Below, one piece after another: positions 6,610 through 13,565 of a stretch of 19,962 bases of DNA. Under the pieces are notes generated by a model that saw only the letters and a program-made list of their open reading frames with translations, did not search any database and was not told where the DNA came from. The DNA comes from HRBIN15 sp039630445 (lineage in GTDB: Bacteria; Armatimonadota; Fimbriimonadia; Fimbriimonadales; GBS-DC): NCBI GenBank assembly GCA_039630445.1, contig JBCNVA010000021.1, positions 1 to 19,962 of the forward strand. Reading direction: 5' to 3'. The position numbers and the translations under genes were made by a program. How positions within the stretch are numbered: the stretch's first letter is position 1; each line of letters opens with the position of its first letter.

Positions 6610-7129
6610 GATCGGTCACTCGGCTTACGACTTTTCGCTGCCCGGCGTGGACGGCAAGACCTATTCGCTGCAGGATTTTGCCGATAAGCCCGTACTGGTG
6701 CTCTTTTTCTGGTGCAATCACTGCCCCTATGTGAAAGCCTACGAGGATCGGGTGATTGCGCTGGCGAAGGAGTTCGGCGACCGCGTGGCGTTTGTCGCCA
6801 TCAACTCGAACGACCCGAAGCAGTACCCTGAAGACAGCTTCGAGAAGATGAAGGAGCGCGCCCAAGAGAAGGGCTATCCGTTCCCCTACCTGTTCGACGA
6901 GACGCAGAGCGTGGCACGCGCGTATCAAGCGACTCGTACGCCTGAGTTCTTTGTGTTCGACGAGGAGCGCGAGCTGAAATACCACGGACGCTTCGATGAC
7001 AACTGGGAGCATCCCGACCAGGTGAAACAAGAGTTTGTGCGGGACGCGATCGTTGCCCTACTCGCTGGCGAAGTGCCCCATTACTCCCAGACACCACCCA
7101 TCGGCTGTACCATCAAGTGGAAAATTTAG
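6599..7129 (+). CDS. redoxin / peroxiredoxin-like thioredoxin-fold protein
   Basis: A 176-residue AhpC/TSA-redoxin family protein. The active site is C39-N-H-C42 in FFWCNHCPYVKAYEDR, giving a thiol-disulfide centre. Strand FVAINSND and the segment TRTPEFFVFD with the cis-proline follow, and the end has GCTIKWK with a third cysteine. No signal peptide is seen, so it likely acts in the cytoplasm. Length and layout fit the common 'thioredoxin family / TlpA-like peroxiredoxin' group; the exact substrate is unknown. ATG 6599 has a strong AAGGAGGT at 6583-6590, within the preceding gene, and the two genes overlap by 11 bp. Together they look like a small redox operon. A palindromic element starts 27 bp after the stop. 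Confidence 0.85.
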   Translation: MALEIGHSAYDFSLPGVDGKTYSLQDFADKPVLVLFFWCNHCPYVKAYEDRVIALAKEFGDRVAFVAINSNDPKQYPEDSFEKMKERAQEKGYPFPYLFDETQSVARAYQATRTPEFFVFDEERELKYHGRFDDNWEHPDQVKQEFVRDAIVALLAGEVPHYSQTPPIGCTIKWKI

Positions 7130-7156
7130 GGCGTTGATACAGAATGCCCTTTAGAA

Positions 7157-7242
7157 CCCCCTCCTGTAGGTTCCCCCTTGCTAAGGGGGAACCGAATCTC
7201 TTTGGTTCCCCCTACTGGGTAGGGGGAACCTTACGGAGGGGG
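7157..7242. repeat. nested palindromic element (three-stem cruciform type)
   Basis: Two perfect hairpins lie side by side: 7169-7193 (11-bp stem GGTTCCCCCTT, loop GCT) and 7204-7230 (11-bp stem GGTTCCCCCTA, loop CTGGG). The flanks CCCCCTCCTGTAGG (7157-7170) and CCTTACGGAGGGGG (7229-7242) are imperfect reverse complements that could close a third stem, competing for the end bases. It resembles REP/MITE-type dispersed repeats. There is no T-tract, so it is not a standard terminator, though it may block 3' decay of the redox mRNA. It supplies a GGAGGGGG upstream of the next gene. Confidence 0.75.
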
Positions 7243-7253
7243 TCAGAAGTTGC

Positions 7254-7853
7254 ATGCATAGCTCAGCGATGAGTCTTTTCCAAGAGTGGGATACGCGGCT
7301 GTTTTACTGGGTGTTTGAGGGATTGCGGGCGGACTGGCTTACGCCCCTGATGCTGCTGCTTTCGGAGGGGAACAAGTGGTGGAGCGTGCGCATCGGCATG
7401 TTGTTGCTCTGGCTCTTTTTGGTGTGGCGAGGGGGTCGGGCGCGCCTCTTTGCTTTGCTAATTATTCCTACGCTGATGGTAACGAACGAGTGCTGTGATC
7501 TGCTGAAGGAGTGGGTGGGGCGGGTGCGTCCGTGTGTGGCGCTACCGATCGAGCCGCTTACGGGACGACTTACTTCGCCCTCCTTTCCATCGGCGCATGC
7601 GGCGAACATGGCAGCGCTGGTGGGGCTGGCAGGTGTGCTGGGCAGCTGGCGCGTCGCGCTCGCGCTAATCGGGCTGCCGCTGCTGGTGGGGTTAGCACGC
7701 ATCTATGTGGGCGTGCATTACCCCTCGGATGTGGTGGGCGGTTGGGTCATTGGCTGGGCAATTGGCGCGGGCGTCGGCTGGCTTTGGAGATGGATCGCGG
7801 CGCGGCGCACATCCAAGCCATCGGTCTCCGAATCGGACACCCGCGGCACATAA
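7254..7853 (+). CDS. PAP2-family membrane phosphatase
   Basis: Integral-membrane lipid or polyprenyl-pyrophosphate phosphatase of the PAP2 superfamily. The three catalytic motifs are visible: K85-x6-R92-P93 (KEWVGRVRP), P112-S-A-H115 in SFPSAHA, and A148-R149-x5-H155-x3-D159 in ARIYVGVHYPSD. The usual Ser of the third motif is Ala, while R149 and H155 are kept. About five hydrophobic segments are seen (near 46-60, 66-80, 116-130, 134-148, 160-182). Length 199 is typical. Likely substrates are undecaprenyl-PP or phosphatidate-type lipids; which one cannot be told. ATG 7254 is taken; ATG 7269 is an alternative. The 3' part, from codon 155 on, is antisense to the end of smc, so the catalytic H155-D159 codons lie inside the overlap. 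Confidence 0.88.
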   Translation: MHSSAMSLFQEWDTRLFYWVFEGLRADWLTPLMLLLSEGNKWWSVRIGMLLLWLFLVWRGGRARLFALLIIPTLMVTNECCDLLKEWVGRVRPCVALPIEPLTGRLTSPSFPSAHAANMAALVGLAGVLGSWRVALALIGLPLLVGLARIYVGVHYPSDVVGGWVIGWAIGAGVGWLWRWIAARRTSKPSVSESDTRGT

Positions 7854-10800
7854 GGCACCACGCGCGACACACCCCCCGTCATGGAGATTCCTATCCACTG
7901 TTGCGCCACTGCTGTGGTAATCGGGTTGTGCGTGACGATCAGTACTTGCGTCTGCTGCGCCATCTGCTGCAGGTGATCGGCGAACCGCTGCACATTGCGC
8001 CCATCGAGCGCAGCATCCACCTCGTCCAGGATGCAGAGCGGGCTGGGCTTGACCGCCATAAAGGCGAGCAGCAAGGCGACGGCGGTCAGGGCGCGTTCCC
8101 CGCCTGAGAGCAGCTCCAGTCGCTGGCGTCGCTTGCCAGGCGGCTGCGCCTCGATCAGCACGCCCGTGCTGAGCGGATCGCGCGGGTCGGTCAGGCTCAG
8201 GTCGGCATACCCGCCCTCAAACAGCTGCTGGAACCGTTCGCGGAACGCGATCCGCGCCGCTTCAAAGGTCTGCTCGAACCGCTGGCGTGCGTGCAGGTCG
8301 ATCTCGCGCAGGGCATGCGCTAACTGCTCGCAGGTTTTGAGCAGGTCATCGCGCTGCTGGGAGAGCGTCTCGATGCGTTCGGTTAGGCGGGCGTACTCCT
8401 CCGCCGCGCCGAGGTTCACCTCGCCAAATGCTTGTAGCGTGCGACGCAGCTTTTCAACGGCGCTCCGAGACACGGTTTCGCCTTCCATATGCTCCCCTGC
8501 ATTGCCTGCAAGGGGCATCGGTTCATCGGGGAAAAGTCGCTGCCACTGCTCGGTCAGCTCGCTGAGGCGCACTTCGATGCGGGCGGTTTGCAGCTCGAGG
8601 GCGCGGTCGCGTTCAGCAAGCTGTTGGAGTTGCTGACGCAGCTGGCGTGCTTGCTCGCTCGATTGGAGGCTACGCTCCAGCCGTTGCTGGCGTTCCATGC
8701 GCAGCTGCTCGATGCGCTCCTGCGTCGCCTCGATCTGGGCAAGCAGCGCCTCCCGATCGTGCTGGAGGCGGGCTTGTGCCGTCTGAATCTGCTGGCGCTC
8801 GTGCTGAATCGCTTGCAGCCGCTCGTGGCGGCTTTGCAGGCGCTGCTGTGCCTGCTGGAGTTGTTGCTGCTCGGTGTGGAGGCGGGTGCTGGTCTCCTCC
8901 ACTTCGCGCTGCAGGCGTTCATGCTCTGCCTGAAGGCTGGCAAGGGTTCGCACCGCTTCGGCGTGGGCGTGCTGAAGTTGATTGCGCTCGGCTTGCAGCG
9001 CGCTCAGGTCGGGCAGGGGCTGCTCCTCAAGTTGCGCTGTGATCTGCTCAAGCCGCTGAAGCAGGTGTTCCCGTTCCCTAAGCAGTTGCGTGAGGGCATG
9101 CTCGGCGTTTGCCCGCTCGGCTTCGGCAGCAAGCCGCGCCTGAATCGCTTCGTGCCGTTCGCGTTGCAGGCGTTCCAGATGCGCCTTCGCCGCTTCATAT
9201 TGCTGGCGCAGAGTGCGCTGCACAGCTTCATCGGCTTGCTGCTGCTGAGATGCCTGATGCAGGGCATCGCGGGCGTCATCCAGCTGGCGTTTAAGCGCGA
9301 GCAGACCGCTGCGTTCCTCTCCGTGCCGCCCCCCCGTGATCGCCCCACTCGGCTGAACCAGCTCGCCTTCTAAGGTCACCATCCGCACGCGCTGGATTGA
9401 GAGCAGGCGGATGGCGTTCTCTAAGGTGTCCACGACCAGCGTGCGCCCCAACAGATGCTGAACAGCGCGCTCGAAGCGCGGGTCATACTGTACCAGTTCC
9501 GCCGCGATGCCGAGCACGCCCTTCGCCCTGCCGTCGATGTTAGGGGCAGGTGGAGGGGTCAGGATATCCAGCGGTAGGAAGGTAAGTCGTCCCGCACGAG
9601 TCTGTTTGAGCCATTCGATGGCGGCGCGCGCCTCCGCCTCTGTAGGGGTGATGATGTCGTTGATGCTGCCGCCAAGCGCCGCTTCAATAGCCAGTTGCAA
9701 ATCGGCTGGCACGCTGAGAATGCTACCCACAGGGTAGAACTCGCCATGCAGCGCACCCCCTTGCACCGCTTGCAGGAGACGGCGCACAGCAGGCGAGGCG
9801 CCCTCACCTGCCTGCAGGCTTGCCTCCAGCGTCTGTACCTGCGCCGTGAGACTGGCAATCTGTGCATGGCGTGCGGAGAGTCGCTCCTGATGGGTAGCGA
9901 GCTGCTGGTTTAAGGTAGCAAACGCTTCCTGAGCGCGCTCAAATTGCTGATGAAGTTGCTGTTCGCGCTCCTGGGCGGCTTGGAAGGTTTCGGTTGCCCG
10001 TTGCAAGCGTGTGCGGACTGCAGGTTCCAGCTCATTCAGCTCCAGCAGGCGGGCTTGCAAGGTCAGGCGTTCGCGCTCCTGCTGTTCGCGTTGGAGTTGC
10101 GCTTGCAGAGCCGCTTGATAGTGTGCTTCCAGCTGCTGGCGCGCCTGCTCCTGCTGTTGCAAGGTCGTGCGGGCGGTCTGCAAGCGAGGCTGTAGCTGTT
10201 CCAACGCGGCGCGGGCGGTCTGTAATCTGGCTTGCAAAAGGTGGATAGTGCGCGTTGAGTGCGCTTCGCGCTCCCTAAGTGTGCCCGTTTCCTCCTCGAT
10301 GGCGTGCGCGAGTTCCTGCAAGGTGCGCTCGCGCTCCTGCAGGGCTTTCAAGTCGCCTTGCAAGCGCTCCTCCGCGCTCAGTTGGCTTTGCAGGATGGTG
10401 CGCAGGGTGTCCAACTCGGCGTCAACGCGGGCGACCTCTTTGCCCTGCGCTTCGGCATCCGATTCGGCATTCTGCAGCGCCTGCTGGTGCTGAGCCATGT
10501 GCTGGCGCAGGTGCAGCCGTTCCTGCTGGAGCATGCCCAGCTGATGGCGCAGCTGGGCGAAATCGTGCAGGAGCAGCTGGCGTTCCATCTGTTGCAGTTG
10601 CTGCTGGAGTTCGCGGTAGGCGCGGGCGCGTTCGGCTTGCTCACGCAACGGCTCGCGCTGACGCTCCAGCTCGCGTAGCACATCCTCAAGGCGTTGCAGG
10701 TGCATCCGCGCGGCTTCCAGGTCGCGCAGGGTATCGCGTCGGCGGTTGCGGTAGAAGGCAACACCCGCCAGCTCCTCCAGCCAGCGGCGACGCTCCTCAG

Positions 10801-11266
10801 GGTCTGCGCTCAGGAACGCCTCGATTTCGCCCTGCCCCACAATTGCGTAGCCGCCGCGCCCCAGCCCCGTGCCTGCGAACAGGTCTGCCACATCCCGCAG
10901 GCGCGCGGGCGTGCGGTTGATCCAGCACTCCCATTCGCCCGAGCGATAGAGGCGACGAGTAATCTGTACCTCGTCGGCATCCAACGGCAACCAGCGCGAC
11001 TCGTTGTCGAACCAGAGCGACACCTCCGCCATGCCGAGCGGCTTTTCGGTGGTGGAGCCGTTGAAAAGCACCTCTGTGGGCGTTGCAGCGCGCAGGGAAC
11101 GCACACTTACCTCGCCTAATGCCCACACGATGGCATCGACGAGGTTGCTCTTGCCGCATCCGTTCGGACCGACCACCGCAATCAGTGGGCGCGTTAGCTC
11201 GATCTCCACGCGCTGTGCGAAGGTCTTGAAGCCATGTATCCGTATCCGTGTCAGCGTCCGTGCCAT
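7718..11266 (-). CDS. smc: chromosome segregation/condensation protein SMC
   Basis: SMC is the ATPase that, as a dimer with ScpA and ScpB, extrudes DNA loops and helps segregate chromosomes. The 1182-residue product has every expected part. N-terminal head with Walker A GPNGCGKS (33-40). Long coiled coils very rich in Gln, Glu and Arg (about 165-490 and 650-1000). Hinge between about 490 and 645, with GGSINDII and GRLTFLPLD. C-terminal head with signature LSGGERAL (1053-1060) and Walker B CILDEVDAALD, then a THNP switch region. Conserved sequence ends at GVSRVV near 1085 from the end region (about 1130-1135); the last 44 residues, Pro/Gln/Thr-rich, lie antisense to the PAP2 gene and are not part of the family. 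It starts 48 bp after the J-like gene in the same direction. scpA and scpB are not in the window. Confidence 0.96.
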   Translation of the reverse strand: MARTLTRIRIHGFKTFAQRVEIELTRPLIAVVGPNGCGKSNLVDAIVWALGEVSVRSLRAATPTEVLFNGSTTEKPLGMAEVSLWFDNESRWLPLDADEVQITRRLYRSGEWECWINRTPARLRDVADLFAGTGLGRGGYAIVGQGEIEAFLSADPEERRRWLEELAGVAFYRNRRRDTLRDLEAARMHLQRLEDVLRELERQREPLREQAERARAYRELQQQLQQMERQLLLHDFAQLRHQLGMLQQERLHLRQHMAQHQQALQNAESDAEAQGKEVARVDAELDTLRTILQSQLSAEERLQGDLKALQERERTLQELAHAIEEETGTLREREAHSTRTIHLLQARLQTARAALEQLQPRLQTARTTLQQQEQARQQLEAHYQAALQAQLQREQQERERLTLQARLLELNELEPAVRTRLQRATETFQAAQEREQQLHQQFERAQEAFATLNQQLATHQERLSARHAQIASLTAQVQTLEASLQAGEGASPAVRRLLQAVQGGALHGEFYPVGSILSVPADLQLAIEAALGGSINDIITPTEAEARAAIEWLKQTRAGRLTFLPLDILTPPPAPNIDGRAKGVLGIAAELVQYDPRFERAVQHLLGRTLVVDTLENAIRLLSIQRVRMVTLEGELVQPSGAITGGRHGEERSGLLALKRQLDDARDALHQASQQQQADEAVQRTLRQQYEAAKAHLERLQRERHEAIQARLAAEAERANAEHALTQLLREREHLLQRLEQITAQLEEQPLPDLSALQAERNQLQHAHAEAVRTLASLQAEHERLQREVEETSTRLHTEQQQLQQAQQRLQSRHERLQAIQHERQQIQTAQARLQHDREALLAQIEATQERIEQLRMERQQRLERSLQSSEQARQLRQQLQQLAERDRALELQTARIEVRLSELTEQWQRLFPDEPMPLAGNAGEHMEGETVSRSAVEKLRRTLQAFGEVNLGAAEEYARLTERIETLSQQRDDLLKTCEQLAHALREIDLHARQRFEQTFEAARIAFRERFQQLFEGGYADLSLTDPRDPLSTGVLIEAQPPGKRRQRLELLSGGERALTAVALLLAFMAVKPSPLCILDEVDAALDGRNVQRFADHLQQMAQQTQVLIVTHNPITTAVAQQWIGISMTGGVSRVVPYVPRVSDSETDGLDVRRAAIHLQSQPTPAPIAQPMTQPPTTSEG

Positions 11267-11314
11267 TCGGGGTGTTCCTGCGTTTTGGGTTCGCTCCAGC
11301 GCCCGTTTCTCCTG

Positions 11315-11761
11315 CTATGGCAGCTCCAGATCGCGGAAGCGGTCGGCGGAGGGGTCAAGATGGCGCAGCAGGACGCGGTACGCCTGCTCGATCTGGGCAT
11401 GGATCTGCTCCGCTTTAGCGCGTTCGGGTGAGCCTTCAGGGAAGCGGCTCGGCTCGCTCTTGGCGCTAAGCTGGCGATAGGTGCGTCGGATAGTTGCTAG
11501 GTCGGCGTTTTCGGGCAGTCCCAGCACTTTGTAGGCGTGCCGCACAGGGTCAATAGAGGGGGCTTTTTGCGGGGTGGTGCTGGGCGTAGCAGTGAGTGGG
11601 GTTGGCGAGTGGGAACGGCTCAAGTCATGCTCCAGCTCGCGCATCGCTTCGGCGCGAGCGCGCGATTCCGCCTCCTCCTCGCGTACCAGTGCCTCCAGTC
11701 GCTCCCACTGCTCCTCGATGAAGGTACGCATCAGACGGCTGATCCGTTTGCCCAGCGCCAT
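11315..11761 (-). CDS. degenerate J-domain-like protein lacking HPD
   Basis: A 148-residue protein with a charged N-terminal helix (about 5-50), a Ser/Thr/Pro linker (50-70) and a C-terminal region like a J-domain (75-132). AYKVLGLPENADLATIRRTYRQLS matches helices I-II when read in two parts (76-88 and 89-99), and AEQIHAQIEQAYRVLL (117-132) matches helix III. Where a J-domain has HPD it has KSEPSRF (101-107), so the Hsp70-stimulating tripeptide is absent. It is therefore unlikely to activate DnaK in the normal way and may be a protein-binding adaptor. Its ATG shares one base with the TGA of the upstream gene (TGATG), which suggests coupled translation. It sits between a barrel-like protein and smc in the pspA cluster. 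Confidence 0.65.
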   Translation of the reverse strand: MALGKRISRLMRTFIEEQWERLEALVREEEAESRARAEAMRELEHDLSRSHSPTPLTATPSTTPQKAPSIDPVRHAYKVLGLPENADLATIRRTYRQLSAKSEPSRFPEGSPERAKAEQIHAQIEQAYRVLLRHLDPSADRFRDLELP

Positions 11762-12621
11762 CAGAGTTCACCTCGCAGTCCGATGCCCACAAATTGAAGT
11801 GTACCCTGTCGACCACGCACCACCAGATTCAGGCTGAAATATTGATCGAGTCGCTGGTGGAGTGCCAACCGCCAGCTGAGCTGCTGGCTTGCCGTCTGAT
11901 AGGTCAGCAGGAGTTCAGGTTGCAGCGCCATCTCCAGCGGTTGCCAGCGCAGGGCGAACCAGTGGGTGTCGACGATGCGGTTCCCACAGCTGTGGATCCA
12001 CTCCAGCTGGAAGCGGTGGCGTCCCAGCTCGCGGGTGATGTCCGCGCCATAGAGTTGCTGGTAGCCTTCGGGGTGGCGCGGCGCTTCGGGCAGTGCCCAG
12101 GCAGCAAAGGCGTGCGGATCGGTGCCGAAATGTCGCCCAACGCCCACTGAGATGCCGCCGTTGGCTGTGCTGACGCGCACATAGAAGCCCTGCTGCCGCT
12201 CCTTGCTGTTGAATAGATAGGCGACGCGCATCGGTAAGTCGCCTATTGCGAAGCGCGCAGGGGATTGCACCGCCATCACGCTTTCGCGCAGCAGTAGCCC
12301 TGCGCCAAAGGGGGCATAGAATCGCCCAACACGCCAGCCTTGCTCCCTCTCGAGATACACCTCGTCGAGCGCGGTGCGCGTGCGGTCATGGGGGATGTTC
12401 TGCAGTCGCTGGGCGATATAGGCGCCGTAGCCCGATTCGTGATAGAGTTGCAGATAGACCACCGAGTGGTGGGCGAGGTCATCATACCACCGCAGTTGCG
12501 TCGTGCGGTTGTCGGTGCGAATCTGGCTGTGCAGGTGTGCGCCGAAAAAGGCGATCGGTTGCTGTGGCTGTGCGCTCAGCAGTGTAGCGGTCAGCCCCAC
12601 GATGGCGACAGTTCGCTGCAT
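11761..12621 (-). CDS. exported beta-barrel-like protein of unknown function
   Basis: I cannot assign a family. The 286-residue product starts with a signal-peptide-like stretch (MQRTVAIVGLTATLLSAQ, cleavage probably near 17-20). The rest alternates polar and aromatic residues in short strands, for example FYVRVSTANGGISVGVGRHF, and ends with strands such as FSLNLVV and LQFVGIGLRGEL. Such a pattern suits an outer-membrane beta-barrel, but the C-terminal residue is Leu rather than the aromatic often seen. A GAGLLLRESV segment near 105 resembles porin-like 'hypothetical' proteins. It begins 8 bp after the pspA stop with no Shine-Dalgarno of its own, so it is probably translated by reinitiation, and its stop overlaps the next start. 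If right, the organism has an outer membrane. Confidence 0.55.
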   Translation of the reverse strand: MQRTVAIVGLTATLLSAQPQQPIAFFGAHLHSQIRTDNRTTQLRWYDDLAHHSVVYLQLYHESGYGAYIAQRLQNIPHDRTRTALDEVYLEREQGWRVGRFYAPFGAGLLLRESVMAVQSPARFAIGDLPMRVAYLFNSKERQQGFYVRVSTANGGISVGVGRHFGTDPHAFAAWALPEAPRHPEGYQQLYGADITRELGRHRFQLEWIHSCGNRIVDTHWFALRWQPLEMALQPELLLTYQTASQQLSWRLALHQRLDQYFSLNLVVRGRQGTLQFVGIGLRGEL

Positions 12622-12629
12622 AAAATAGC

Positions 12630-13436
12630 TTAGCTGCCCTGCTGGCTGTCGGTGCTGGTCTGCCCGCTTTGCAGTTTGCGTTCCAGTTCCTCCAGTTCTT
12701 TGAGGACATCGCTCTCGGCGACGGCGGTGGGCTGAACGGCGGGTGCAGCGGCGGCTTCGGCGGGGCGCAAGCCCAGTCGCTGCTCCATCCGCTTGAGTTC
12801 TTCCTCGGCTTCCTGATCGATCTGGGCGTCCTGTAGCGCGGCGATGCGCCCCTGCAGGCTCTGGGCTGCCATCTCCTGACGCGCGGCGGCCTCGGCTTCC
12901 GCCCGCTCGATGCGCTGTTCAGCAGCACTCCAGCTCGATTCGAGCGCCTCTATCGAGATACCCTCCAGCGCCTTGTTGATAGCATTCTGGATCTGTGCCT
13001 GTTTCCAGCGCGCTTTGAGCGCGAGGGCTTGTGCCGTTCGGACGCGCACCTCTTCTTCTTGGCGGCGAATGGCTTGCTTGACTGACTCGACGGTCTCGAT
13101 TGCCTGCTGGAGGGAGGCGCGCAGCGATTCGAGGGCGCCCTCTTGCGCCTTCTTCTCACGGATGATTTGCAGCGCGAGGTCGCGCTTGCCCTGCTGGAGA
13201 GCGAGTTCCGCTTTGCGCTCCAAGTCGCGTACCGTTTTCTCCAGCTTGTCGACCTCGGCTTGCAGCAGGTTCTTCTGGGTGATTGCCTGGATGGCGCGCT
13301 CGCGATTGCGTGCCAGCGTCTCCTGCATCTCGCGCCGCGCCTGATCGAGCAGAATTTCGGGGTCTTCCAGCTGCTCCACCTTGCCCGTCACCCACGCGAC
13401 GAGATAACGCCACAATCGTGCCAGTGCCTTTAGCAT
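12630..13436 (-). CDS. pspA: PspA/IM30 (Vipp1) family membrane-stress protein
   Basis: PspA/IM30 proteins are ESCRT-III-like and form rods or rings that bind and repair damaged inner membranes. The 268-residue product opens with an amphipathic helix (MLKALARLWRYLVAWV, 1-16) for membrane binding, then LEDPEILLDQARREM (23-37), a family hallmark, and long coiled-coil helices to about 215. An Ala/Pro linker (223-240) and a short C-terminal helix (ESDVLKELEELERKL) follow; this extension is more Vipp1-like than E. coli PspA-like. ATG 13436 follows GGGGGAG closely and a good promoter lies upstream. No pspF or other psp regulator is in view. It is first in a cluster with a barrel-like protein, a J-like protein and smc. 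Chloroplast VIPP1 works with Hsp70 and the J-protein CDJ2, which makes the J-like neighbour notable. Confidence 0.88.
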   Translation of the reverse strand: MLKALARLWRYLVAWVTGKVEQLEDPEILLDQARREMQETLARNRERAIQAITQKNLLQAEVDKLEKTVRDLERKAELALQQGKRDLALQIIREKKAQEGALESLRASLQQAIETVESVKQAIRRQEEEVRVRTAQALALKARWKQAQIQNAINKALEGISIEALESSWSAAEQRIERAEAEAAARQEMAAQSLQGRIAALQDAQIDQEAEEELKRMEQRLGLRPAEAAAAPAVQPTAVAESDVLKELEELERKLQSGQTSTDSQQGS

Positions 13437-13465
13437 GTTGCTCCCCCTGTGTGTTTGTTCAGCAG

Positions 13466-13495
13466 AGTATACCCTGCTTTTGGCAAACGAATCAA
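13466..13495 (-). promoter_or_regulatory. sigma70-type promoter of the pspA cluster
   Basis: On the minus strand, TTGATT (13490-13495) and TATACT (13466-13471) are separated by 18 nt. Expected start is near 13459, giving a leader of about 22 nt with the Shine-Dalgarno GGGGGAG. No sigma54 signature (GG-N10-GC) was seen, so control differs from the enterobacterial psp operon. Confidence 0.65.
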
Positions 13496-13510
13496 GGGGT
13501 TTCTCCGTAT

Positions 13511-13540
13511 TAAAAAATGCCGGGGCTTTTCAGCCCCGGC
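13511..13540 (-). terminator. rho-independent terminator of groES-groEL
   Basis: Perfect 8-bp stem GCCGGGGC / GCCCCGGC with loop TGAAAA (13519-13540), followed on the minus strand by ATTTTTTA. It lies 25 bp after the groEL stop and separates it from the pspA promoter. Confidence 0.92.
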
Positions 13541-13565
13541 CATTGGGGGGTGAGTGGTCTGTGTG

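Noticed and set aside
7169..7230. Terminator after the redoxin gene
   Set aside because: Strong hairpins but no T-tract on either strand; called a repeat element instead.
8489..9373. Long plus-strand open frame (294 codons) and similar ones at 10259-10920
   Set aside because: Antisense to the smc coiled coil; Leu-rich translation is the shadow of Gln/Glu-rich codons.
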